A stretch of 64,000 nt of DNA. It comes from Marinifilum breve (lineage in GTDB: Bacteria > Bacteroidota > Bacteroidia > Bacteroidales > Marinifilaceae). The first letter of the stretch is position 1. Each line of letters starts with the position of its first letter. Position numbers and translations under genes: made by a program. The notes below the pieces were generated by a model. That model was not told the origin of the DNA. It made no database searches and worked only from the letters and a program-made list of their open reading frames with translations. Location: contig NZ_QFLI01000008.1 in the NCBI RefSeq assembly GCF_003202155.1, positions 186,001 to 250,000 on the forward strand. The letters run 5' to 3'. Positions 1 through 7,654 of the stretch are shown piece after piece.

Positions 1-141
1 GGCAGTTTGCATGGTTCTAAAAACTTGTTTATTGGTACCTTGAATTTTCTGACTTACCACTTGAATATTACATCTGAATTCTTGCGAAAACACAGGAATC
101 GAAAACAATGTAATAAATAATACTAGAAAGAATTTGCGCAT
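1..141 (-). CDS. porD: PorD/DUF4835-family protein, N-terminal part only
   Basis: The gene runs off the left edge of the window; only the first 47 codons are present. They start with a clean Sec signal peptide (MRKFFLVLFITLFSIPVFSQ), followed by a cysteine-containing segment (EFRCNIQVVSQKIQGTNKQV) that resembles the conserved start of DUF4835 proteins, now often named type IX secretion protein PorD. The order DUF4835, coaBC, rpoZ, bamD on one strand is common in Bacteroidota, which supports the call. The start is the only ATG that gives a full signal peptide. The product should be exported to the periplasm or outer membrane. The role in type IX secretion is taken from the family name and cannot be judged from this fragment. 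Confidence 0.65.
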   Translation of the reverse strand, partial: MRKFFLVLFITLFSIPVFSQEFRCNIQVVSQKIQGTNKQVFRTMQTA

Positions 142-199
142 AATTATATATCAAAAGTTCACAGCTAAAGTTAGAAATTATAACGAAAAAGATGCCAAC

Positions 200-851
200 T
201 TATTTCTCATAAAACTGAATTAATTCGTCTACTATATCTTTAGCAACTTCTGTTTTAGGTTTTAACTCAAATTTTTTAGCTGAACCATTGTTGCCAATAA
301 TCGAAATTTTATTGGTATCATGCTGAAATCCTGCTCCTGAATCATTCAAAGAGTTGAGCACAATAAAATCAAGATTCTTCTTTTCCAGTTTTAATTTTGC
401 ATTAAATTCTTCATCATTGGTTTCAAGTGCAAAACCAATCAAGAATTGATCTTTAGCTTTGATTTTTCCTAAAGATGCTGCAATATCTTTGGTAGGTGTT
501 AATTCGATAGAATAGTTCTCTTTTCCACGTTTTACTTTTCTATCTTCGGGATTTAAAGGAGTAAAATCGGCAACAGCTGCCGTCATAATCCCGCCATTAC
601 AATCAGGATAATTATCTATAGATGCCTGATACATCTCTTCTGCAGTTACAACATCAATTCTAGTGATATTTGTATGCTTTGTTTTCAAAGCAGTTGGCCC
701 ACTCACCAAAATAACATTTGCACCGTTTTCAGCTAGTTCTTCGGCTATGGCAAAACCCATTTTTCCGGATGAAAAGTTACCGATGAACCTAACTGGATCA
801 ATTTTTTCGTAAGTAGGCCCAGTAGTGATTAATATCTTTTTATCACTTAGC
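200..851 (-). CDS. coaB: CoaB part: phosphopantothenate-cysteine ligase domain (in shifted frame)
   Basis: The open frame below the A10 tract encodes the whole CoaB domain, including the nucleotide-binding start LITTGPTYEKIDPVRFIG and the GNFSSGKMG loop. These come before the first in-frame ATG at 760. Between the A-run and that ATG there is no ATG, GTG or TTG codon in frame, so independent translation would begin at MGFAIAEEL and lose the first strand and substrate loop. This argues that the domain is meant to be read as a fusion with CoaC. Other family landmarks are AAVADFTP and GFALETND. The frame ends with TAA at 200-202. Confidence 0.75.
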
Positions 852-1404
852 TTTTTTTTTTGTCCTCCAGAAATTCGCTTAATTTCTGAGCAATAATTTC
901 AGGTTCTTCCATTCTTCCTTTACCGTACAATCCACTGGCCAATTCTCCACTCGATGGCTCTATAAATGTATCACCATATGATCTTAGAATATCCATGTTG
1001 CGCAGTGTTGCAGGATGCTTAAACATATCCAAATCCATAGCTGGAGCATGAACAACAGGACATTTTGCAGACAAGTAAGTTGTAAGAAGTAAGTTATCAC
1101 AAATACCATGTGCCATTTTTGCCATTGTATTTGCAGTTGTTGGTGCAATAATCATCACATCTGCCCAAATTCCTAGGTCAACATGACTATTCCAAGAACC
1201 ATCATCATGCTTAAAAAAATCAGACAACACCGTATTCTTAGATAATGTAGCCATGGTTACCGGTGAGATGAACTCTTTCGCATATGGAGTCATGATAACC
1301 TTAACATTAGCACCTTCTTTAACTAGCAAACGAACCAATGAGGCTGCTTTATATGCTGCAATACTAGCAGTAACACCTAAAATTATATTCTTATCCTTTA
1401 ACAT
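200..1404 (-). CDS. coaBC: Bifunctional CoaBC with the reading frame broken at an A10 tract
   Basis: CoaBC makes 4'-phosphopantetheine for coenzyme A: the CoaB domain joins cysteine to phosphopantothenate and the FMN-binding CoaC domain decarboxylates the product. Both domains are complete at sequence level, but they lie in two frames. The upstream frame ends in TAA at 847-849, just after a run of ten A (coding strand, 852-861). The downstream frame opens right at that run, encodes the expected CoaB start (LSDKKILITTGPTYEKID, then GNFSSGKMG) and continues to 200. One extra A, or a -1 slip on the run, gives one protein of about 401 residues, the usual CoaBC length. No other lesion is seen. Either a sequencing/assembly indel, a recent mutation, or frameshifting or transcript slippage explains it. 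CoA synthesis is essential, so full loss is unlikely unless another copy exists. Confidence 0.85.
847..1404 (-). CDS. coaC: CoaC part: phosphopantothenoylcysteine decarboxylase (flavoprotein) domain
   Basis: This 185-residue frame is a full flavoprotein domain of the HFCD family. Visible landmarks are the N-terminal nucleotide-binding strand (ILGVTASIAAYKA, residues 8-20), the active-site histidine in SHVDLG (about residues 73-78), the APTTANTMAKMAHG segment, the APAMDLDM motif, and the substrate clamp region SGELASGLYGKGRM. A serine stands where the well-studied CoaC enzymes have the clamp cysteine (ACG); I am not sure whether this is normal for the phylum. Translation stops in KKKS just behind the A10 tract. 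The start ATG at 1404 lies about 65 bases behind the rpoZ stop, with a terminator between them, so coaBC may depend on read-through or on a promoter inside that gap. Confidence 0.85.
   Translation of the reverse strand: MLKDKNIILGVTASIAAYKAASLVRLLVKEGANVKVIMTPYAKEFISPVTMATLSKNTVLSDFFKHDDGSWNSHVDLGIWADVMIIAPTTANTMAKMAHGICDNLLLTTYLSAKCPVVHAPAMDLDMFKHPATLRNMDILRSYGDTFIEPSSGELASGLYGKGRMEEPEIIAQKLSEFLEDKKKS
852..861 (-). other. A10 homopolymer at the coaC/coaB frame junction
   Basis: On the coding strand ten A follow GAC and precede GCTAAG. In the upstream frame this reads GAC AAA AAA AAA AGC TAA. A -1 slip after the third AAA gives AAG CTA AGT GAT, which is the CoaB frame. Runs of this length are known substrates for ribosomal -1 slippage and for RNA polymerase slippage, and are also common places for sequencing indels. 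The sequence alone cannot tell these apart. Confidence 0.8.
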
Positions 1405-1415
1405 AAACTATCTCT

Positions 1416-1456
1416 AAAAAAATAAAAAGTTCCCTCTTTATTCAAAAGGGAACTTG
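1416..1456 (-). terminator. Rho-independent terminator behind rpoZ
   Basis: A nine-base-pair stem (AAGTTCCCT at 1428-1436 with AGGGAACTT at 1447-1455) is followed on the minus strand by a long T-rich tract (TTTTTATTTTTTT). It sits between the rpoZ stop and the coaBC start, so it would end or weaken transcription coming from bamD-rpoZ. Confidence 0.75.
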
Positions 1457-1471
1457 ACCATTATTTACTAA

Positions 1472-1807
1472 TTAGTCTTCTGATTTTTGTTCTTTAGAAG
1501 GATTTCTATAATAGATTTCTCCATTAATGAATTCCTCAACCGCAATCAATGTAGGTTTTGGCAATCTCTCATAGTATTTTGAGATTTCAATTTGCTCACG
1601 GTTTTCAAACACCTCTTCCAAGTTATCTGTATAAGACGCAAATTCTTGCAATTTCTTATTCAGCTCACTTTTCAGCTCAACAGCAATCTGATTTGATCTT
1701 TTAGCCATGATCATTACAGATTCATAAACATTACCCACTTCTTTGCTCAATTCGTTCATGTTGCGAGTAACTGTAGAACTTGCTGCATTTGTTTTTTTAT
1801 AATCCAT
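1472..1807 (-). CDS. rpoZ: RNA polymerase omega subunit (Bacteroidota RpoZ type)
   Basis: A 111-residue protein matching the short omega/Rpb6-like subunit of Bacteroidota. The N-terminal half carries the expected helix with VGNVYESVMIMAKRSNQIAV, the region that clamps the beta' subunit, and the C-terminal tail ends in a typical LIAVEEFINGEIYYRNP stretch. Omega helps RNA polymerase assembly and stability in the cytoplasm. The gene starts 23 bases after the bamD stop, so the two are likely co-transcribed, and its position before coaBC is the conserved order for the phylum. Family assignment is by recognition of the conserved sequence and context. Nothing looks damaged. Confidence 0.85.
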   Translation of the reverse strand: MDYKKTNAASSTVTRNMNELSKEVGNVYESVMIMAKRSNQIAVELKSELNKKLQEFASYTDNLEEVFENREQIEISKYYERLPKPTLIAVEEFINGEIYYRNPSKEQKSED

Positions 1808-1830
1808 ACTGTGTAAGAATTAGATCTATT

Positions 1831-2634
1831 TTAATTATTTATATTAAACTTACTTAAATATGCTTCGATATCCTCTAGCATTTTTTCAGCACGCTTCATG
1901 TGCTTACTTTCAGGGTATTCATCAACAAATGCATAATATTCCTCTTTTGCATTGTTGTATCTTTCTCTTTGTTTCGACGGTATACTCTTAAAAGCCAACT
2001 GATGCTTCGATTCTAAAAGCATAAACATCAAATCTTCTCTGTGTGACGAACCAGGATAGTCTTTAAGACTATTTTGAAGAGCGATAATTGCAGAAGGAAA
2101 ATGCTCCCTATCGTAATAATTCCTCGCACTCAAATAAGACTTATACACCAATTTATCCTGCATCTCATCTATATATTCATTACATTTAGGAATACGTGTG
2201 GAGTTTGGATAACGATTAATGTACAACTGAAATGCATCAATAGCATCTTGCGTTGGCGTTTGATCCAATCTCGGCTTTGGAGATTCCAAGTAATAACAAT
2301 ATGCACTCATGTATAAACACTCCTCTGAATATGGACTATCAGGAAATGTTTTCAAAAAGTTTCTAAAAAAATATCCAGCACCAATATAATCTCCTTGCCC
2401 ATATGAGCAATATGAAATGTAATAACTTATGGTTTCTGCTTTACTTGTTCCTCTGTAGATAGGAAGCAATTCTTCAAACAAAGTGGCTGCTTTGGCATAA
2501 TCTTCCGTACTATAATATTCAACAGCTTTTTTGTATTTCAGAGAGTTGTCGGAACTTTTCAGCAATTTTTGATACTCGCTACATCCTCCTAAAACGAAGG
2601 CGAAAAGCACGAACAGTAAGACAATTTTTCTCAT
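1831..2634 (-). CDS. bamD: BamD-type outer-membrane assembly lipoprotein
   Basis: BamD is the essential lipoprotein of the BAM complex that folds beta-barrel proteins into the outer membrane. The protein has a lipoprotein signal ending in a lipobox (FVLGGC), then several TPR-like repeats (for example KYKKAVEYYSTEDYAKAATL and LQNSLKDYPGSSHREDLM). I chose the ATG at 2634 because it gives a normal-length lipoprotein signal (MRKIVLLFVLFAFVLGGC). An upstream in-frame ATG at 2661 would add nine residues ahead of it. The gene heads a minus-strand run bamD-rpoZ, divergent from the gene at 2803. Length (about 267 residues) fits BamD of this phylum. Confidence 0.85.
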   Translation of the reverse strand: MRKIVLLFVLFAFVLGGCSEYQKLLKSSDNSLKYKKAVEYYSTEDYAKAATLFEELLPIYRGTSKAETISYYISYCSYGQGDYIGAGYFFRNFLKTFPDSPYSEECLYMSAYCYYLESPKPRLDQTPTQDAIDAFQLYINRYPNSTRIPKCNEYIDEMQDKLVYKSYLSARNYYDREHFPSAIIALQNSLKDYPGSSHREDLMFMLLESKHQLAFKSIPSKQRERYNNAKEEYYAFVDEYPESKHMKRAEKMLEDIEAYLSKFNINN

Positions 2635-2733
2635 AGGCCTTGCTACTATATTTTTTTGCATTTTGCAAAGATAAAGTTTTCATATGAAATATAGCACACT
2701 TTCTCGTGTATATTATACAAATCTTTATAATTT

Positions 2734-2764
2734 ATTGGTTTGAACCCAAAAAAGATTACTTTTG
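2734..2764 (+). promoter_or_regulatory. Candidate housekeeping promoter for the gene at 2803
   Basis: TACTTTTG at 2757-2764 fits the Bacteroidota -7 box TAnnTTTG. Nineteen bases upstream is ATTG (2734-2737), one mismatch from the -33 box TTTG. Transcription would start near 2770, leaving a leader of about 30 bases without a clear Shine-Dalgarno sequence, as is usual in this phylum. Confidence 0.6.
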
Positions 2765-2802
2765 CACAGTTACAAAGAAAATAACTCAAAAAAGCATAAA
2801 TC

Positions 2803-4053
2803 GTGGATATTTTTGACAAAATTAAAACCCAAAAAGGGAATATCGGGCAATACGCAAAACAAGCTCATGGATATTTTGCTTTCCCTAAATTGGAAGGTGA
2901 AATTAACTCGAGAATGAAGTTTCGTGGGAAAGAGGTGTTAACATGGAGTTTGAACAACTATATTGGTTTGGCAAATCACCCAGAAATTAGAAAAGCTGAT
3001 GCTGAAGCAGCTGATAAGTGGGGATTAGCTTACCCAATGGGTGCACGTATGATGTCGGGACAAACAAGTCTCCACGAAGAACTAGAATCAAAGCTTGCTG
3101 AATTCGTTGGAAAACCAGACGCTTTCCTATTGAACTTCGGATACCAAGGAATGGTTTCTATCATTGATGCTCTTGTTGGTCGTCACGATGTAATTGTTTA
3201 CGATTCAGAATCTCACGCTTGTATCATGGACGGTCTTAGACTTCACCCTGGTAAGCGTTTCGTTTATCCACACAACGATATGGATAATCTTCGTAAAGAA
3301 TTAGAACGCGCAACCAAGTGGGTTGAAAAAACTGGTGGTGGTATTCTTGTTATTACTGAAGGTGTATTCGGTATGGCAGGTGACCTAGGTAAATTGGATG
3401 AAATCTGTGCAATGAAAGATGATTTCAATTTCCGTTTATTGGTTGATGATGCTCATGGATTCGGTGTAATGGGTAAAAATGGTGCTGGTGCTATCGAACA
3501 CTTCGGTGTTGAAGACAAAGTTGACCTTCACTTTAGTACTTTCGCAAAAGCTATGGCTGGTATCGGTGCATTCATCGCATGTGATGAAGAAGTTGGTACT
3601 TACCTAAGATATACTATGAGATCTCAAATTTTCGCAAAATCTCTTCCAATGCCTATCGTTGAAGGTTCATTGAAGCGTTTGGAAATGTTGAGAACTATGC
3701 CTGAACTTCGTGAAAAGCTTTGGTCTGTTGCAAACACTCTTCAAACTGGTTTAAAAGATGCTGGTTTAGATATTGGTGTAACTGAATCTCCTGTAACTCC
3801 AGTTTATCTTTCTGGTAGTGTAGCTGAAGGAACTCAGGTTACTATGGACTTAAGAGAAAATTATAACATTTTCTGTTCTATCGTAGTTTACCCGGTAATT
3901 CCAAAAGGACAGTTATTGCTTCGTTTGATTCCAACTGCAATGCACTCTCTTGAAGATGTTGAGTACACAGTTAACGCATTTAAAGATGTTGCTCAGAAAT
4001 TGAAAGATGGAAAATATAGTAAAGATAAATTCGCTGATGTATTCAAACAGTAA
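2803..4053 (+). CDS. Alpha-oxoamine synthase (SPT/KBL/cysteate acyltransferase-like PLP enzyme)
   Basis: A 416-residue fold-type I PLP enzyme that would condense an amino acid with an acyl thioester, losing CO2. Seen are the histidine stacking on PLP (SESHAC, H138), the DDAHGFG motif (D215/D216, H218) and the Schiff-base lysine in FSTFAKAMAG (K249). The start is GTG at 2803; no ATG gives the conserved N-terminus. It is not the typical threonine-degrading Kbl sequence. Closest candidates are serine palmitoyltransferase or the cysteate fatty-acyltransferase that makes sulfonolipid (capnine) in gliding Bacteroidota, but the substrate cannot be read from the motifs. The C-terminal 15-20 residues (KYSKDKFADVFKQ) extend beyond the usual family end. 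It is monocistronic, with its own promoter and terminator. Confidence 0.75.
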   Translation: MDIFDKIKTQKGNIGQYAKQAHGYFAFPKLEGEINSRMKFRGKEVLTWSLNNYIGLANHPEIRKADAEAADKWGLAYPMGARMMSGQTSLHEELESKLAEFVGKPDAFLLNFGYQGMVSIIDALVGRHDVIVYDSESHACIMDGLRLHPGKRFVYPHNDMDNLRKELERATKWVEKTGGGILVITEGVFGMAGDLGKLDEICAMKDDFNFRLLVDDAHGFGVMGKNGAGAIEHFGVEDKVDLHFSTFAKAMAGIGAFIACDEEVGTYLRYTMRSQIFAKSLPMPIVEGSLKRLEMLRTMPELREKLWSVANTLQTGLKDAGLDIGVTESPVTPVYLSGSVAEGTQVTMDLRENYNIFCSIVVYPVIPKGQLLLRLIPTAMHSLEDVEYTVNAFKDVAQKLKDGKYSKDKFADVFKQ

Positions 4054-4075
4054 TCTTACTATTACTATGATATTG

Positions 4076-4107
4076 AAAACGACATTCTTTCGAATGTCGT
4101 TTTTTTT
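4076..4107 (+). terminator. Rho-independent terminator
   Basis: A stem of about 12 base pairs (core ACGACATTC / GAATGTCGT) with loop TTTC is followed by a run of T at 4100-4107. It ends the alpha-oxoamine synthase transcript. Confidence 0.85.
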
Positions 4108-4173
4108 ATATCATTAATGTTCCTTCATAAAGACAAAATGCACTGCCATTTATCAGGTATAAACTTCCCCCAG

Positions 4174-4208
4174 AATAAAAAAGCCCAACTTTTACAAGTC
4201 AGGCTTTA
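4174..4208 (-). terminator. Rho-independent terminator for trxB
   Basis: On the minus strand AAAGCC and ACTT pair with AAGT and GGCTTT around a small loop, followed by TTTTTTATTC. It lies about 20 bases behind the trxB stop. Confidence 0.75.
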
Positions 4209-4227
4209 CTATATCATCAAAATAAAC

Positions 4228-5220
4228 TTACTCTCTTTCAGCTAAAAATCTCTCAGCATCCATAGCTGCCATACATCCCGATCCCGCTGATGTAATAGCC
4301 TGACGATAATGAGGATCTTTTAAATCTCCTGAAGCAAATACACCAGGAACATTTGTTTTTGTAGAATCCGGCTCAGTAATCACATATCCCTGATCATCTG
4401 TCGTTAGGTAATTAGCAAATACTTTTGAGTTTGGCGTGTGACCAATTGCAACGAAGAATCCATCAATTTTGATATCCACTTCTGTTTCATCAGCTTCTCC
4501 CATTCTCTTGATAAGCTTCGCTCCTTCTACAACTCCATCGCCATATAATTCTTTAGTATTGTGCTCAAACAACAATTCAATGTTCTCCGTTTTAAAAACA
4601 CGATCTTGCATTGCTTTAGAAGCTCTTAAAAATGGCTTACGAACAATTAAATATACCTTATTACACAATCCAGCAAGATAGGTAGCCTCCTCGGCAGCGG
4701 TATCCCCACCACCTACTACAGCAACGTCTTTTCCTCTGTAGAAAAAGCCATCACAAGTAGCACAAGCTGAAACTCCAGAACCCATATATTTTTCTTCAGT
4801 TGGGAAACCAAGATATTTTGCAGTTGCTCCTGTTGCCAAGATAACCGATTCTGCTTCTATCACCTTTTTCTCATCAACTACAACTTTGTGTGGATATACC
4901 GAAAAATCAACAGCCGTAACTAGACCCCAACGGCAATCTGTGCCAAAACGCTCTGCTTGCTTCTTCAAATCTGCCATCATATCAGGTCCTGTTACTCCTT
5001 GTGGATAACCAGGAAAATTATCTACTTCTGTGGTAGTTGTTAACTGTCCTCCAGGTTGAAGACCTTCAATTACAACAGGATTTAAATTTGCTCTTGCAGC
5101 ATAAATTGCAGCAGTATAACCAGCTGGTCCTGAACCAACGATTAAACATTTTACTTTTTCAACATCACCTTCAGGGACAACAGGTGCATTTTCGTTTAAG
5201 TTCATTGATTTAAATTCCAT
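4228..5220 (-). CDS. trxB: Thioredoxin reductase
   Basis: A 330-residue NADPH-dependent flavoenzyme that keeps thioredoxin reduced. The FAD site (IVGSGPAGYTAAIYAARA, from residue 27), the redox pair CATC (C153, C156), the NADPH loop (VVGGGDTAAEEA, about residue 173) and the C-terminal FAD motif (GVFASGDL, followed by YRQAITSAGSGCMAAMDAE) are all present. The N-terminus is about 20 residues longer than in the E. coli enzyme (MEFKSMNLNENAPVVPEGDV), a polar extension without a signal peptide; a start at M6 is also possible. It is flanked by terminators, so it is a single-gene unit between core genes. Confidence 0.95.
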   Translation of the reverse strand: MEFKSMNLNENAPVVPEGDVEKVKCLIVGSGPAGYTAAIYAARANLNPVVIEGLQPGGQLTTTTEVDNFPGYPQGVTGPDMMADLKKQAERFGTDCRWGLVTAVDFSVYPHKVVVDEKKVIEAESVILATGATAKYLGFPTEEKYMGSGVSACATCDGFFYRGKDVAVVGGGDTAAEEATYLAGLCNKVYLIVRKPFLRASKAMQDRVFKTENIELLFEHNTKELYGDGVVEGAKLIKRMGEADETEVDIKIDGFFVAIGHTPNSKVFANYLTTDDQGYVITEPDSTKTNVPGVFASGDLKDPHYRQAITSAGSGCMAAMDAERFLAERE

Positions 5221-5261
5221 GTATTTTTAACTATTCTGTTTCTAAATAATATTTGGACAAA

Positions 5262-5269
5262 CAAATCTA
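5262..5269 (-). promoter_or_regulatory. Possible -7 box of the trxB promoter
   Basis: On the minus strand TAGATTTG matches TAnnTTTG, about 42 bases before the trxB ATG. No TTTG is found 19 bases further upstream, so this is only a partial match. Confidence 0.35.
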
Positions 5270-5405
5270 CAAAAATATCCAGATAATTAACTGTATTCAT
5301 CAATAGAAAGATTAAATCATTGAATCAATTTTATCTAATGATCTCTATTGTCCTTTTTATCAAATCAGTAAAACATAGAAATTCACTTCAAAGATGAAAA
5401 TAAAG

Positions 5406-5438
5406 CAAAAAAATACCCCCTGAATATCTTCAGGGGGC
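5406..5438 (-). terminator. Terminator of the carboxyltransferase operon
   Basis: A GC-rich stem (CCCCCTGAA / TTCAGGGGG read on the minus strand) followed by TATTTTTTT. It sits about 30 bases behind the stop of the gene at 5466. Confidence 0.9.
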
Positions 5439-5465
5439 CATAAAAACTCAATAATTAAATAGTCA

Positions 5466-7370
5466 TTAGGCTTTTGGCTCTACTACTAAAAGTAAATCAC
5501 CTTTAGCAACAGAATCACCAGAATCACATTTAATTTCTTTTACAATACCTTCAGCTTTAGCATCAAGATTATTCATCATCTTCATAGCTTCAAGTACTAC
5601 TAATGTATCTCCTACTTTAACTTCGTCTCCTACCTTAACTTTGCACTCAACAATCATACCTGGGATTGGAGCAACAACACTACCTGTAGCAGCTTCGTCA
5701 GCGCTAGCTTCTTTTTTCTTACGACCTTTGAATTGAGGTGCAGCAGGTCCGTTTGGATCATTGATTTCAACAGTAAATGTTTCACCATCAACTGTAACTT
5801 CAAGCTCACGACCAGTACCTTTTCCTTTAGAAGTCAATTCTCCAGAAAGTGCTTTTCTAATCAACTCTTGCTCTTTCTCAACTTCAGCCATGGTTTTAGC
5901 TTTTACATCAGCTGGAACTTCTTCCATACCATACTTCCATTTCAAGAAACGCTTACCAGTTACTGGGTAAAGTGCGCACAATACTTCGTCATCGATATCT
6001 TTTGCAAGATCACCAAACTCTTCCTTAACACCTTCCATTTCTGGCTCAAGAATAGATCCTGGGCGCTCAGTAATAGGCTGCTCACCTCTTGGATAATCCT
6101 TCAATGCTTTCTTCTGTACCTCTGGATCAATTGGATGAGTAGTTTTACCATACAATCCGTAGCAAAGGTCTTTTACCTCTTTTGTAATCTGTGCATACTC
6201 TCCTTCGTAAGAATCGAACAATACATTGTTTACAGTTTGTACACCAACAATCTGAGATGTAGGAGTAACCAATGGAATGTTACCAAGTTGCTTACGTACT
6301 TTAGGAAGCAAACGGAATACTTCAGGAAGTTTATCCAATGCATCCATAGCTTTCAACTGGTTCACCAAGTTAGAAAGCATTCCACCTGGAGTCTGGTGCA
6401 ACAATACGTTGATATCAGTTGTAGCATACTTAGGGTTGTTATCTAAGTGCTTATATTTAGGAATGTATTTCTCCATCTCCTCAGCAATAGCATTAATCTT
6501 GTTAATGTCCATTCCTGAATCACGGTTAGTTCCCAATAATGACATAATCAATGGCTCAACAGCAGCATGAGAAGTACGGTAAGCGTAAGGTCCGATACAA
6601 GTATCAACGATATCTACACCTGCTTCAATTGCTTTGAAGATAGCCAAGTCACCCATACCTGAAGTAAAGTGAGTGTGTAAGTTAATAGGCGTATCTGTGA
6701 ATTTCTTGATTTCACGTACCAAGTTGTAAATATCGTAAGGAGCAACCAAACCGGCCATATCCTTGATACAAACAGAATCAACACCAAACTCAATCAAATC
6801 TTTTACTTTGTTGATGTAGTATTCCATGTTGTAAACTTCACCACCTAAACGAGGTTGGTTCAATGTATAACATACAACACCTTGTAAGTGCTTCTTGTTA
6901 TCCTTAATAACTTTAGCTGCAGTTTCGAAGTTTCTGAAGTCATTCAAGGCATCGAAACAACGGAAGATATCCATACCGTTATCGATAGAACGCTGTACGA
7001 AAGCTTTCACTACATCATCAGCATAGTTACGGTATCCTACTACATTCTGTCCGCGAAGAAGCATAGAGAATGGAGTTTTAGGCATGTGCTTTTTCAACAC
7101 TCTTAAACGCTCCCATGGATCTTCACCTAAGAAACGGTGCATAGTATCAAAAGTTGCACCACCCCATGTCTCAACAGCGTTATATCCTGCATCGTCGATC
7201 ATTTCTGCAACTGGCAACATATCTTCTGTACGACCACGAGTAGCGAATAGTGACTGGTGTCCGTCACGTAAACTTACATCATTAATTTTAATTGGATTTT
7301 CCGCTTTTGGACGATCCTTGTCAAAGTTTAGTTGGGCCATTTCAAGAACCCCGTGTTTATCGAATGTCAT
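5466..7370 (-). CDS. Pyruvate/oxaloacetate carboxyltransferase fused to a biotin carrier domain
   Basis: A 634-residue cytoplasmic protein related to oxaloacetate decarboxylase alpha, pyruvate carboxylase subunit B and the 5S subunit of transcarboxylase. Residues about 25-300 form the HMGL-like barrel with the metal site (INDVSLRDGHQS, NLHTHFTSGMGD) and the lysine expected to be carbamylated (VCIKDMAGL). A conserved carboxylase domain follows, then a charged linker, then a C-terminal biotinyl domain with EAMKMMN (biotin lysine K597). The reaction moves CO2 between biotin and pyruvate/oxaloacetate. No membrane beta subunit follows; trxB and a terminator do. With the genes at 7426 and 7655 it forms a 12S-like, small, 5S+1.3S-like set. 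ATG at 7340 (MAQLNFDKD) is an alternative start. Confidence 0.88.
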   Translation of the reverse strand: MTFDKHGVLEMAQLNFDKDRPKAENPIKINDVSLRDGHQSLFATRGRTEDMLPVAEMIDDAGYNAVETWGGATFDTMHRFLGEDPWERLRVLKKHMPKTPFSMLLRGQNVVGYRNYADDVVKAFVQRSIDNGMDIFRCFDALNDFRNFETAAKVIKDNKKHLQGVVCYTLNQPRLGGEVYNMEYYINKVKDLIEFGVDSVCIKDMAGLVAPYDIYNLVREIKKFTDTPINLHTHFTSGMGDLAIFKAIEAGVDIVDTCIGPYAYRTSHAAVEPLIMSLLGTNRDSGMDINKINAIAEEMEKYIPKYKHLDNNPKYATTDINVLLHQTPGGMLSNLVNQLKAMDALDKLPEVFRLLPKVRKQLGNIPLVTPTSQIVGVQTVNNVLFDSYEGEYAQITKEVKDLCYGLYGKTTHPIDPEVQKKALKDYPRGEQPITERPGSILEPEMEGVKEEFGDLAKDIDDEVLCALYPVTGKRFLKWKYGMEEVPADVKAKTMAEVEKEQELIRKALSGELTSKGKGTGRELEVTVDGETFTVEINDPNGPAAPQFKGRKKKEASADEAATGSVVAPIPGMIVECKVKVGDEVKVGDTLVVLEAMKMMNNLDAKAEGIVKEIKCDSGDSVAKGDLLLVVEPKA

Positions 7371-7425
7371 CTTTTTATCTTTTTTTTTTGAATTAATACT
7401 TTTCCCAATGCATCAGGAAAATAAA

Positions 7426-7614
7426 TTATGCACTTCGTAGACTTCGACCACGAAGTTGTACTACCTTACGTTTGGTCATCATCATTTTAATGCCAGTACG
7501 TGACCAAGAACTACTATTTGAATTTTCAACCTTCAATGCTTCAGCTTTTTCTTGCTCTACGTAATGAGCAACTGCTATAGCCACTGCTTTTTTAATCTTC
7601 TCTTCTCGTGTCAT
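7426..7614 (-). CDS. Small basic protein of the carboxyltransferase operon
   Basis: A 62-residue protein lying between the two carboxyltransferase genes, 55 and 40 bases from them, so almost certainly co-transcribed. The first 30 residues form a charged helix (REEKIKKAVAIAVAHYVEQE). The C-terminal part contains WSRTGIKMMMTKRKVVQ and ends in a basic RGRSLRSA tail. The W..xG....M..R pattern recalls the C-terminal end of small gamma/delta subunits of sodium-pump decarboxylases and acyl-CoA carboxylases, but the membrane helix of OadG is missing. A role as assembly or bridging subunit between the two carboxyltransferases is inference from place and pattern. I do not recognise a named family. Confidence 0.7.
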   Translation of the reverse strand: MTREEKIKKAVAIAVAHYVEQEKAEALKVENSNSSSWSRTGIKMMMTKRKVVQLRGRSLRSA

Positions 7615-7654
7615 AATTATTTGGTATTAATAATTAACTTTTTAAAAATCTTTC

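Noticed and set aside
5733-6446. 237-residue plus-strand frame
   Set aside because: It is the antisense shadow of the biotin carboxyltransferase gene; composition is Phe/Ser/Cys-rich as expected for a reverse frame.
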